A stretch of 64,000 bases of DNA from JARRPM01 sp963765545 (GTDB taxonomy: Bacteria; Pseudomonadota; Gammaproteobacteria; Pseudomonadales; Halieaceae), in contig CAVXWW010000008.1 of the NCBI GenBank assembly GCA_963765545.1, positions 682,001 to 746,000 on the forward strand, written 5' to 3'. A program made the position numbers and the translations under genes. Positions 17,189-24,475 of the stretch are shown piece after piece (within the stretch, counting starts at the first letter, position 1; the number at the start of each line of letters is the position of its first letter). Below the pieces are notes generated by a model. The model did not search any database, was not told the origin of the DNA, and worked only from the letters and a program-made list of their open reading frames with translations.

Positions 17189-17611
17189 ATGACTCGCATA
17201 GTAGTAAGTTTCCTGGCCCTGGGCCTGGCTTTCAGCGCCATGGCCGTGGAGTTGACTGAAACCCAGCGCGCCGAAATGGAGCAACGTATCAAGCCTGTTG
17301 GGGGAAATTGTATGGTGGGTGACAACACCTGCGGCGGCGCAGCAGCGGTCGCCAGCAGCGGCCCCCGCTCCGGTGAGGACGTATACAATGCGGCCTGCAT
17401 GGCCTGTCATGCGACCGGTGCAGCCGGCGCGCCCGTCTACGGTGATGTCGCCGGCTGGGCCGACCGCCTCGCCAAGGGCACCGACGTGCTGCACGACAGC
17501 GGCGTAAATGGCCTGGCAGGCACCGGCATGATCGCCAAGGGCGGCTGTATGAATTGCACTGACGAGGAAGTGATGGCGGCTGTTGACTATATGATTGCCG
17601 GCAGCCAGTAA
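17189..17611 (+). CDS. Periplasmic cytochrome c5-like protein
   Basis: 140 residues from ATG 17189 (a GTG directly before it is an alternative start). Signal peptide MTRIVVSFLALGLAFSAMA. One heme-binding CMACH motif near residue 71, followed by the TGAAGAPVYGD loop; a distal Met in GMIAKGGCMNC is the likely sixth ligand. The extra Cys pair (GGCMNC) is typical of the cytochrome c5 group. It would carry electrons in the periplasm, likely toward a terminal oxidase. Before the heme domain there is a 40-residue linker with two more cysteines (GGNCMVGDNTCGG). Stands alone. Confidence 0.88.
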   Translation: MTRIVVSFLALGLAFSAMAVELTETQRAEMEQRIKPVGGNCMVGDNTCGGAAAVASSGPRSGEDVYNAACMACHATGAAGAPVYGDVAGWADRLAKGTDVLHDSGVNGLAGTGMIAKGGCMNCTDEEVMAAVDYMIAGSQ

Positions 17612-17622
17612 GCCCTTTTTAC

Positions 17623-17644
17623 CGGGCGCCGCAACGGGCGCCCG
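17623..17644 (+). terminator. Hairpin after the cytochrome c gene
   Basis: CGGGCGCC and GGCGCCCG pair perfectly over eight bases around a GCAACG loop, 12 bases after the stop. No T-run follows, so termination may be weak or Rho-dependent. Confidence 0.35.
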
Positions 17645-17733
17645 TAGCTCCTTCGAGCCGCATTATCCTTTCAGGGTTATCCAGTGGCCCCTCCAGCAGC
17701 CGCATCTGGGAGAGGGGTAGTGGTGTTTTGGCC

Positions 17734-17762
17734 TTTACCGGCCTGCCAGTATCGAATCTAAT
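17734..17762 (+). promoter_or_regulatory. Candidate sigma-70 promoter of the C5-acyl-CoA operon
   Basis: TTTACC (17734-17739), a 17-base spacer and TCTAAT (17757-17762). It lies about 70 bases before the first start codon of the four-gene operon. Confidence 0.4.
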
Positions 17763-17830
17763 ACATCCTTGTTTTTCCCCCGGGATCGCCATCGGGCCAT
17801 CTGCCGGGGTCATTTTGCGAGGACTGTAGC

Positions 17831-18988
17831 GTGGCTATTGAACCAACCTACCCGGAAATTCGTGAAGCTGTGGCCAGGCTGTGCGCGCAATACCCCGGTG
17901 AATACTGGCGTGAACTCGATCGCGAAAAGACTTATCCCACCCGGTTTGTGCAGGCACTTACCGACGCCGGCTACCTGTCTATCCTGATTCCCCAGGAGTA
18001 TGGCGGCAGCGGCCTGCCGCTGGGGGCTGCCTGCGCTGTGCTGGAGGAAATTCACCGCAGTGGCGGCAACGGCGGCGCCTGTCACGCCCAGATGTATACC
18101 ATGGGCACCCTGTTGCGCCATGGCAGTGACGAGCAGAAACAGCAGTATTTGCCCGCTATCGCCGATGGTACCCTGCGCCTGCAGGCCTTTGGCGTGACCG
18201 AACCGGGCAGTGGCACGGACACCTCCCGTATTCGCACGACTGCGGTGCGCGATGGCGATGACTACGTTGTCAACGGCCAGAAGGTCTATATCTCCCGCAG
18301 CTTGCAGTCAGACCTGATGGTGCTGCTGGTGCGCACCACGCCCCGGGACCAGTGCGAGCGGCACACGGACGGTATGTCCGTGTTGCTGGTGGATATGCGT
18401 GAGGCTGTGGGCAATGGCCTGACCATCAAGCCGCTGGACACCATGATGAACCACGCGAGTACGGAGCTGTTTTTTGACGATTTGCGGGTGCCGGTCAAGA
18501 ACCTGGTCGGGCCGGAGGGCGGCGGCTTCAGGTGTATTCTCGATGGTATGAATGCGGAGCGCATATTGATTGCCGCGGAATGTATTGGCGATGCCCGCTG
18601 GTTTACCCGCAAGTCCGCCGATTATGCGTCCGAACGGGTGGTCTTTGATCGCCCGATAGGGCAGAACCAGGGGGTGCAGTTTCCGATTGCCCGGGGCCAT
18701 ATCCAGACCGAGGCGGCGGCACTGATGGTGCAGCAGGCAGCGGACCTGTACGACGCCGGCAAGCCCGCCGGGGCCGAAGCGAACATGGCAAAACTGCTTG
18801 CCTCGGAGGCCGCCTGGGCAGCGGCAGATACCTGTATCCAGACGCATGGCGGCTACGGCTTTTCCGTTGAGTACGATGTTGAGCGCAAGTTTCGCGAAAC
18901 CCGCCTCTACCAGGTGGCCCCTATATCCACCAACCTGATCCTGTCCTTTGTGGCCACCCGGGAACTGGGTTTACCGAGGTCTTTTTGA
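17831..18988 (+). CDS. Acyl-CoA dehydrogenase
   Basis: 385 residues, standard ACAD length, GTG start with GAGG upstream. FAD-binding signatures are clear: QAFGVTEPGSGTDTSRIRTTAVRDGDDYVVNGQKVYIS, and CIQTHGGYGFSVEYDVERKFRETRLYQV near the C terminus. The canonical C-terminal catalytic Glu (YEGT in many family members) is replaced by VAPIST; the Glu in MNAERILIAAE could serve instead, as in isovaleryl-CoA dehydrogenase. It should introduce a 2,3-double bond into an acyl-CoA and pass electrons to ETF. Its stop overlaps the CoA-transferase start (TGATG). The neighbours suggest a methylsuccinyl-CoA-like substrate, which is inference. Confidence 0.9.
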   Translation: MAIEPTYPEIREAVARLCAQYPGEYWRELDREKTYPTRFVQALTDAGYLSILIPQEYGGSGLPLGAACAVLEEIHRSGGNGGACHAQMYTMGTLLRHGSDEQKQQYLPAIADGTLRLQAFGVTEPGSGTDTSRIRTTAVRDGDDYVVNGQKVYISRSLQSDLMVLLVRTTPRDQCERHTDGMSVLLVDMREAVGNGLTIKPLDTMMNHASTELFFDDLRVPVKNLVGPEGGGFRCILDGMNAERILIAAECIGDARWFTRKSADYASERVVFDRPIGQNQGVQFPIARGHIQTEAAALMVQQAADLYDAGKPAGAEANMAKLLASEAAWAAADTCIQTHGGYGFSVEYDVERKFRETRLYQVAPISTNLILSFVATRELGLPRSF

Positions 18989-20118
18989 TGGGGCAACCAC
19001 TCGACGGCCTGCTGGTCATCGCCCTGGAGCAGGCGGTGGCGGCCCCCTTTTGCAGTTCACGCCTCGCCGACGCCGGGGCGCGTGTAATCAAGATCGAGCG
19101 GGCCGAGGGCGATTTTGCCCGCCAATACGATCACGTGGCCGATGGCGAGAGTGCCTATTTCACCTGGCTGAATCGCGGCAAGGAGTCCATCTGCCTGGAT
19201 ATCAAGAACGGTACCGACAACGAGTTGTTGCACCGGATGCTGCGCGATGCGGATGTTTTCATCCAGAACCTTGCGCCGGGCGCCGCCGCGCGCGCTGGCT
19301 TCGATTCTGCCCGGCTGCGCGAGCAGAACCCCAGCCTGATCACCGTCGATATAAGCGGCTATGGTGCCAGTGGCTCCTACCGCGAGATGAAAGCTTACGA
19401 CCTGCTGGTGCAGTGTGAAACGGGCCTGGCCTCCATTACCGGCGCACCCGAGCAGCCCGGCAGGGTAGGGGTGTCGGTGTGCGATATCGCCTGCGGCATG
19501 TATGCCCATGCGGCCGTGCTGGAGGCCCTGGTCGAGCGTCAGCGAACAGGCTGCGGCAAGGGCCTTGCGGTGTCGCTGTTTGATGCGATGGCGGACTGGA
19601 TGACCGTGCCACTGCTGCACCAGGACTACACGGGCAGTGCCCCCGGGCGTGTGGGGCTGAACCATCCCTCCATCGCACCCTACGGGGCCTATGCCTGTGA
19701 AGGGGGTGAGCAAGTGGTGATTTCGATCCAGAATAATCGTGAGTGGCGCAATTTCTGTGAGCAGGTGCTGGAGCGCCCCGAACTGGTCGATCACCCGGAC
19801 TACCGCAATAACGTCGACCGTGTCGCCAACCGTCCGGCCCTGGACGTGCAGGTCAATGCGGTGTTCTCGCAGCTGGCCAGGCCCGCCCTGGTAGGGCGCC
19901 TGTTCGATGCGAAAATTGCATTCGGCTCGGTGAATTCAGTTGCAGACCTGTCTTCGCACCAGCAGTTGCGCCGTGCCGAGGTTGCCACGCCCTCTGGTCA
20001 TGTCGCGCTGGTTGCACCACCGGTCATATCATCCGGTGACACGCCGGCGTTGCGCCCGGTGCCGGCACTGGGTGAGCAGGGCGATGCGATCCGCCGGGAG
20101 TTCACCGGCAGTGCCTGA
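18988..20118 (+). CDS. Class III CoA-transferase (CaiB/BaiF family)
   Basis: 376 residues from the ATG overlapping the previous stop; GAGG lies upstream. Family features: GLLVIALEQAVAAPFCSSRLADAGARVIKIE at the start, then SAYFTWLNRGKESICLDIKN and DVFIQNLAPGAAARAGFD, where the Asp in the NRGK...LD-to-QNL region is expected to form the acyl anhydride. In the context of a mesaconyl-CoA-hydratase-like and a citramalyl-CoA-lyase-like gene it could be the intramolecular mesaconyl-CoA C1-C4 transferase or a succinyl-CoA:dicarboxylate transferase. The exact donor and acceptor are not visible in sequence. Confidence 0.9.
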   Translation: MGQPLDGLLVIALEQAVAAPFCSSRLADAGARVIKIERAEGDFARQYDHVADGESAYFTWLNRGKESICLDIKNGTDNELLHRMLRDADVFIQNLAPGAAARAGFDSARLREQNPSLITVDISGYGASGSYREMKAYDLLVQCETGLASITGAPEQPGRVGVSVCDIACGMYAHAAVLEALVERQRTGCGKGLAVSLFDAMADWMTVPLLHQDYTGSAPGRVGLNHPSIAPYGAYACEGGEQVVISIQNNREWRNFCEQVLERPELVDHPDYRNNVDRVANRPALDVQVNAVFSQLARPALVGRLFDAKIAFGSVNSVADLSSHQQLRRAEVATPSGHVALVAPPVISSGDTPALRPVPALGEQGDAIRREFTGSA

Positions 20119-20983
20119 CCGTGCTGAAAGCAAAAAGAGCGCTGTTGATCTCGATGCCCTGCGGGTCTGGGTCGGCAGGCAGGAAACCCGTGTTGATGTA
20201 ATCTCCCCAACACCCGTCGCAGGGCTTTCGGCAACGCTGGATTATGCGTCACCACGGGCGGTAGTCGGTGAGGCATTGCCGGAGGCCTGGCACTGGCTGT
20301 ATTTCCTGCCGACGCCGCCTGCGTCTGCCATCGATGTGGACGGCCATGCCAGGCGCGGTGAATTTCTTCCACCGGTGCCACTGCCTCGCCGGATGTGGGC
20401 CGGCAGTCATATTCGTTTCCTGTCTGGCTTGTCGATAGGTGATGAGGTGCGGCGGGTGTCGAGTGTCGAAGATGTCGACCTCAAGCACGGTACCACCGGC
20501 GAGCTGGTATTTGTCAGCGTTCAGCACAGGCTCTTTTGCGGAGACCGCCTGGCGGTGGAGGAAGAGCAGCAGCTCGTCTACCGCGATGACAGTGTTGCTG
20601 GTGCGCCGCCTTCAGCCAGGCCTGCCCCGGCACAACCGCAGTGGTCCAGGGAGCTGCGACCCGATCCGGTATTACTGTTCCGCTATTCTGCCCTGACCTT
20701 TAACAGTCACCGCATTCACTATGATCGTGACTATGCGACGGCCGAGGAGGGCTACGCGGGCCTGGTGGTGCAGGGCCCGTTGACAGCGACCTTGCTGCTG
20801 GATTTGCTGTATCGCGAGCTGCCCGGTGAATGTTTGGGTACATTTCGTTTCCGGGGGGTGAGGCCCGCCTTCGCGGGCGAGCGACTTGTTCTGCAAGGCA
20901 GATGCGATGATCGCTCGGTGAGCTTGTGGGCCCTGGACGGGACGGGTGCGCTGATCATGGATGCGCAGGCACAATTGAAGTAG
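20111..20983 (+). CDS. MaoC-like dehydratase, mesaconyl-C4-CoA hydratase type
   Basis: 290 residues from the GTG at 20111 (GGGAG upstream, 8-base overlap with the CoA-transferase); an ATG at 20084 is an alternative. The double hot-dog layout of FAS1-like dehydratases is visible: an N-terminal half with WLYFLPTPP and LPRRMWAGSHIRFLSGLSIGDEV, and a C-terminal half with LLFRYSALTFNSHRIHYDRDYA, the hydratase motif that supplies the catalytic Asp/His pair. Mesaconyl-C4-CoA hydratases have this length and architecture and form citramalyl-CoA. The C-terminal part ends with FRGVRPAFAGERLVLQGR, typical of the group. Confidence 0.85.
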   Translation: MPDRAESKKSAVDLDALRVWVGRQETRVDVISPTPVAGLSATLDYASPRAVVGEALPEAWHWLYFLPTPPASAIDVDGHARRGEFLPPVPLPRRMWAGSHIRFLSGLSIGDEVRRVSSVEDVDLKHGTTGELVFVSVQHRLFCGDRLAVEEEQQLVYRDDSVAGAPPSARPAPAQPQWSRELRPDPVLLFRYSALTFNSHRIHYDRDYATAEEGYAGLVVQGPLTATLLLDLLYRELPGECLGTFRFRGVRPAFAGERLVLQGRCDDRSVSLWALDGTGALIMDAQAQLK

Positions 20984-21031
20984 CAGCCGCGGGAGGTGCG
21001 TCCCCCCGGCGGCGATATCCGGAGAGAAACA

Positions 21032-21949
21032 ATGACGAATCAAGGCCCGCCAGTATGGCGCTCGATGCTGTTTGTGCCAGCCAACATGCCTGACTTTATT
21101 GCAAAGGCGCATCTGCGCGGCGCCGACGCGATCATCCTTGATCTGGAGGACAGTATCCCGCTGGCGGAAAAGGCCGCAGCGCGGCAGGGACTGGCGGACG
21201 CGGCAGGCAGTGTCGCCGCCAGGGGCGCGGATGTGGTGGTGCGGATCAACGCCTCTTTGCGCCTGGCAGCTGCAGATCTTGAAGCGGTGGTGGGCGCCGG
21301 TGTTCGCGCCATCTGTGTGCCCAAGGTGAGCGGGGCGTCGCAGCTGCAGTGGATCAGCCAGAGCGTTGCTGAGCTGGAGATAGAGCATGGCCTGTCATCG
21401 GGCGAGATCGGCTTGATTGCGCTCATCGAGTCCACGGCAGCGCTGGAACGGGTGCGGGAAATTGCCGGCAGTACGCCCCGACTGGTGGCAATGACATTGG
21501 GATCCGAGGATTTTTCCGCATCGGCAGGCATGGTGCCGGAGGCAGACAGCCTGCTGTTTCCCAGCCAGCAACTCGTCTTTGCAGCGAGGGCTGCCGGTAT
21601 CCTGCCACTGGGTTTTATCGGCTCCATTGGCCAGTACAGTGACCTGGATGCGTTTCGGGACACGATCGCGCGCTCCTACCGCCTGGGCCTGCGTGGGGGT
21701 TTTTGTATTCATCCGGATCAGGTGCCCATAATGAACGCGGGCTTTGCGCCGTCGCCGGAGGATGTTGCCGCCGCCGCTGGCGCTGTGGCTGCGTATGAGC
21801 AGGCGCTGGCAGAAGGGCGCGGCGCAGCGCAGTACCGCGGCGCCATGATTGATGCGCCGGTAGTTGCGCGGGCCAGGGAAATACTGGCAAGCCACGAGAA
21901 AATCAGCTCACGCGGCGGCTGGCTGATGCGGCAGACGCCGGGCAATTAG
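21032..21949 (+). CDS. HpcH/HpaI aldolase family, CitE-like (citramalyl/malyl-CoA lyase type)
   Basis: 305 residues from the ATG with GGAGAG upstream. Hallmarks: WRSMLFVPANMPDFIAKA, the metal-binding DAIILDLEDS, RINAS, IRAICVPKVSG, and LIALIESTAALE, where Glu and Asp coordinate Mg2+ and the pyruvate or glyoxylate moiety. GFIGSIGQYSD and GFCIHPDQVPIMN close the barrel. Citramalyl-CoA lyase splits citramalyl-CoA to acetyl-CoA and pyruvate; malyl-CoA or hydroxymethylglutaryl-CoA-like substrates are alternatives. It is the last gene of the four-gene cluster, 48 bases after the hydratase. Confidence 0.88.
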   Translation: MTNQGPPVWRSMLFVPANMPDFIAKAHLRGADAIILDLEDSIPLAEKAAARQGLADAAGSVAARGADVVVRINASLRLAAADLEAVVGAGVRAICVPKVSGASQLQWISQSVAELEIEHGLSSGEIGLIALIESTAALERVREIAGSTPRLVAMTLGSEDFSASAGMVPEADSLLFPSQQLVFAARAAGILPLGFIGSIGQYSDLDAFRDTIARSYRLGLRGGFCIHPDQVPIMNAGFAPSPEDVAAAAGAVAAYEQALAEGRGAAQYRGAMIDAPVVARAREILASHEKISSRGGWLMRQTPGN

Positions 21950-22027
21950 GCCCTATGGGGCACCCTATCGCGCCGGTACAGGCTACAGTGTGGTGCCGAT
22001 GAACGACTGCGGCTACCAGCGCCAACG

Positions 22028-22972
22028 CTACCAGGGCAATTTATCGAGATCGACATTGCCTCCGCTGAATATAATAGCGACCCGCTGGCCGCGGAATCGC
22101 TTCGGATGGCTCATGACGACCGCCAGCCCGACGGCTGCAGAGGGCTCTATGATCAGTTTCATGCGGGTCCACACCAGTCGCATGGCGGTGACGATCGCGT
22201 CGTCACCGGCGGTGAGAATATCGTCGACCTGGTCGCGAATGATGGCAAAGTTGAGCTGTCCCAGCGCCGTGCGAAGACCATCGGCCACGGTCTCGGGGGC
22301 GGTTTGTGGCTGCCACTGGCCCGATTGGAAACTGCGCATGGCGTCGTCGGCCCCGGCGGGCTCGGCGCCGATCACCCGGGTAGCTGGCATCAGGGCTTTG
22401 CTGGCAATGGCGCTGCCGGCCAGCAGGCCGCCACCGCCGACCGGGACCAGCAGGTAGTCGGGAGCACGATCTACTTGAGCGGCGATTTCAACCGTCGCTG
22501 TACCCTGCCCCGCGATGATGTCCGGGTGGTCGTAGGGCGGAATGAAATGGGCGCCGGTACGCTGGCATATGTTGGCCAGGGTGCTTTCCCGGGCGGCCTG
22601 GGTTGATTCGCAAAACGTGATATCCGCCCCGTAGGCCCGCACTGCCGTCACCTTGCTGGTCGGGGCGTTCTCGGGCATGACGATGTAAGCCGGGACATCA
22701 AAGTGGCTGGCGGCAAGTGCCAGCGCCGCTGCATGGTTGCCGGAAGAATGGGTGGCCACGCCCTGGCTGCGCTGTGCTTGGCTGAGTTTGAGTACCGCAT
22801 TGTGGGCGCCACGAGCCTTGAAGGCGCCAACCTTTTGCAGGTTCTCGCACTTGAATACAATGTCGCAACCGGTCTCGCGGTTGATCAGTGCGCTACTCAT
22901 CACCGGGGTGCGGTGCACGTAGCTAGAGATGCGCGCAGCGGCTGACTGGATGTCGTGTATATCGGGTTGCAT
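22028..22972 (-). CDS. PLP-dependent threonine/serine dehydratase (serine racemase-like)
   Basis: 314 residues from the ATG at 22972. Fold-type II PLP enzyme: the cofactor Lys lies in ENLQKVGAFKARGA, phosphate loop in THSSGNHAAALALAAS, and the Gly-rich PVGGGGLLAGSAIA. The length lacks the C-terminal ACT domain of biosynthetic IlvA, so it belongs with catabolic threonine dehydratase, serine racemase or threo-3-hydroxyaspartate ammonia-lyase. The product would be a 2-oxoacid plus ammonia. It is divergent from a class III aminotransferase (190 bases between starts), which may work on the same amino acid pool. Confidence 0.87.
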   Translation of the reverse strand: MQPDIHDIQSAAARISSYVHRTPVMSSALINRETGCDIVFKCENLQKVGAFKARGAHNAVLKLSQAQRSQGVATHSSGNHAAALALAASHFDVPAYIVMPENAPTSKVTAVRAYGADITFCESTQAARESTLANICQRTGAHFIPPYDHPDIIAGQGTATVEIAAQVDRAPDYLLVPVGGGGLLAGSAIASKALMPATRVIGAEPAGADDAMRSFQSGQWQPQTAPETVADGLRTALGQLNFAIIRDQVDDILTAGDDAIVTAMRLVWTRMKLIIEPSAAVGLAVVMSHPKRFRGQRVAIIFSGGNVDLDKLPW

Positions 22973-23161
22973 GGCTATCTGCTCCTGGCGTATTCCGGTG
23001 CCGGCCCGGGGGAGGCATGGGTAGCGTGTCGCGCGCAATTAAACGCGTGGGGCCTGGTGTATTCAACAACAATATGCAAGATTCTGTGTTAAGTACTATA
23101 TTGGCGGCCGGCTGAAATGGAAATCGCTCGCACGGGTCTGCGACGGTAACAGGAGTTAATT

Positions 23162-24475
23162 ATGTCTGCGGTGATTTATCCCAACACGAACCTGAAGGCC
23201 ACTGAACAGCTGCTTATCGACCGCGGCGAAGGTGTTTATATCTACGACCAACAGGGCAAGCAGTACCTGGAGGGGATGGCGGGCCTGTGGTGCACCGGAT
23301 TGGGTTATGGCAACCGGGAGCTGATCGACACGATCAGCGAGCAGTTGTCTCGCCTGTCTTTCACCCACATGTTTGGCGGTAAAAGTCACCAGCCCGGTAT
23401 AGACCTGGCGAACAAGCTCGCTGAAATGGTTCCCGTTGACGACGCCAGGGTATTTTTTGGCAACTCCGGCTCCGATGCCAACGATACCCATATCAAGCTG
23501 CTGCGCTACTACTTCAACGCCATAGGAAAACCCGGCAAGCGGAAGATTATTACCCGCGAGCGAGCCTACCACGGTGTGAGCGTGGCCGCCGGCGCCATGA
23601 CCAGCCTGCCGGCAAACCTCGCACATTTTGACTCACCTTTTGAGGCGCTGGGCATCCTGCGCACGGATCATCCGCACTACTATCGCGGCGGTGAAGCGGG
23701 TGAGACGGAGGCGGCATTTGTGGCTCGCATTACGGCCAACCTGGAGAGCCTGATCGAGCGCGAGGGACCGGACACAATTGCGGCGTTTGTGGCCGAACCC
23801 ATTACCGGCGCCAGCGGGGTGATAGTGCCGCCTGCCGGTTACTACGAGCGGGTGCAGGCCATTCTGGACAAGCACGATATTCTGTTCTGGGCGGATGAGG
23901 TGATTACCGGTTTCGGTCGAACCGGGAAACTGTTCGGCTGTGAGACCATGAATATCCGGCACCCCGCGCAGATGACCTTTGCCAAGCAGTTGTCCTCCGC
24001 CTACTACCCGATCAGCGCTGCGGTCATTCGCGGCGATATGTACCAGGCGATGGTGGAACCCAGTGCCGAGGTGGGTGTATTCGGCCACGGCTACACCTAC
24101 TCAGGCCATCCGGTGGCTTGTGCCGCAGCGCTCAAGACCCTGGAGATCTACGAGCGGGAGAATATCTACGCCAACGCTGCCAGCGTGGGAGCCTACCTGC
24201 AGTCGCGCCTGGCAGAGTTGAAAAATCACGAGAAGGTGGGAGAGGTTCGCGGGGCCGGCCTGATCGGGGCGGTGGAACTGGTGGAAGACAAGGCGGCGAA
24301 AACCCCGGCGGTAGATCTGGCCAAGCGCATCACGCTGTTATGCCAGGACAACGGGCTTATCGTGCGCAATGTGGCTGGCTGCACCCTGGCGGTCTGTCCG
24401 CCGATGATTATTACCCGGGAACAGGTGGATGAGTTGATGGACAAACTGACTCTTTCAATGAGTCAGGCGCTTTAG
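23162..24475 (+). CDS. Class III aminotransferase (omega-amino acid/amine type)
   Basis: 437 residues, AGGAG before the ATG. Class III features: YLEGMAGLWCTGLGYGNREL, FFGNSGSDANDTHIKLLRYYFNA, RAYHGVSVAAGAMTSLPA, the WADEVITGFGRTGKLFGCE block around the PLP Asp, and the Lys in MTFAKQLSSAYYPISAAVI that holds PLP. GYTYSGHPVACAAALKTLEIYE completes the signature. Such enzymes transfer amino groups from beta-alanine, putrescine, taurine or other omega-amines to pyruvate or 2-oxoglutarate; the donor is not determinable here. The stop overlaps the convergent rep gene by 4 bases. Confidence 0.9.
   Translation: MSAVIYPNTNLKATEQLLIDRGEGVYIYDQQGKQYLEGMAGLWCTGLGYGNRELIDTISEQLSRLSFTHMFGGKSHQPGIDLANKLAEMVPVDDARVFFGNSGSDANDTHIKLLRYYFNAIGKPGKRKIITRERAYHGVSVAAGAMTSLPANLAHFDSPFEALGILRTDHPHYYRGGEAGETEAAFVARITANLESLIEREGPDTIAAFVAEPITGASGVIVPPAGYYERVQAILDKHDILFWADEVITGFGRTGKLFGCETMNIRHPAQMTFAKQLSSAYYPISAAVIRGDMYQAMVEPSAEVGVFGHGYTYSGHPVACAAALKTLEIYERENIYANAASVGAYLQSRLAELKNHEKVGEVRGAGLIGAVELVEDKAAKTPAVDLAKRITLLCQDNGLIVRNVAGCTLAVCPPMIITREQVDELMDKLTLSMSQAL

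Noticed and set aside
22028..24475. Dehydratase plus aminotransferase as a beta-hydroxyaspartate cycle
   Set aside because: The aldolase and imine reductase genes of that cycle are missing and the aminotransferase is class III, so the pairing is not enough.
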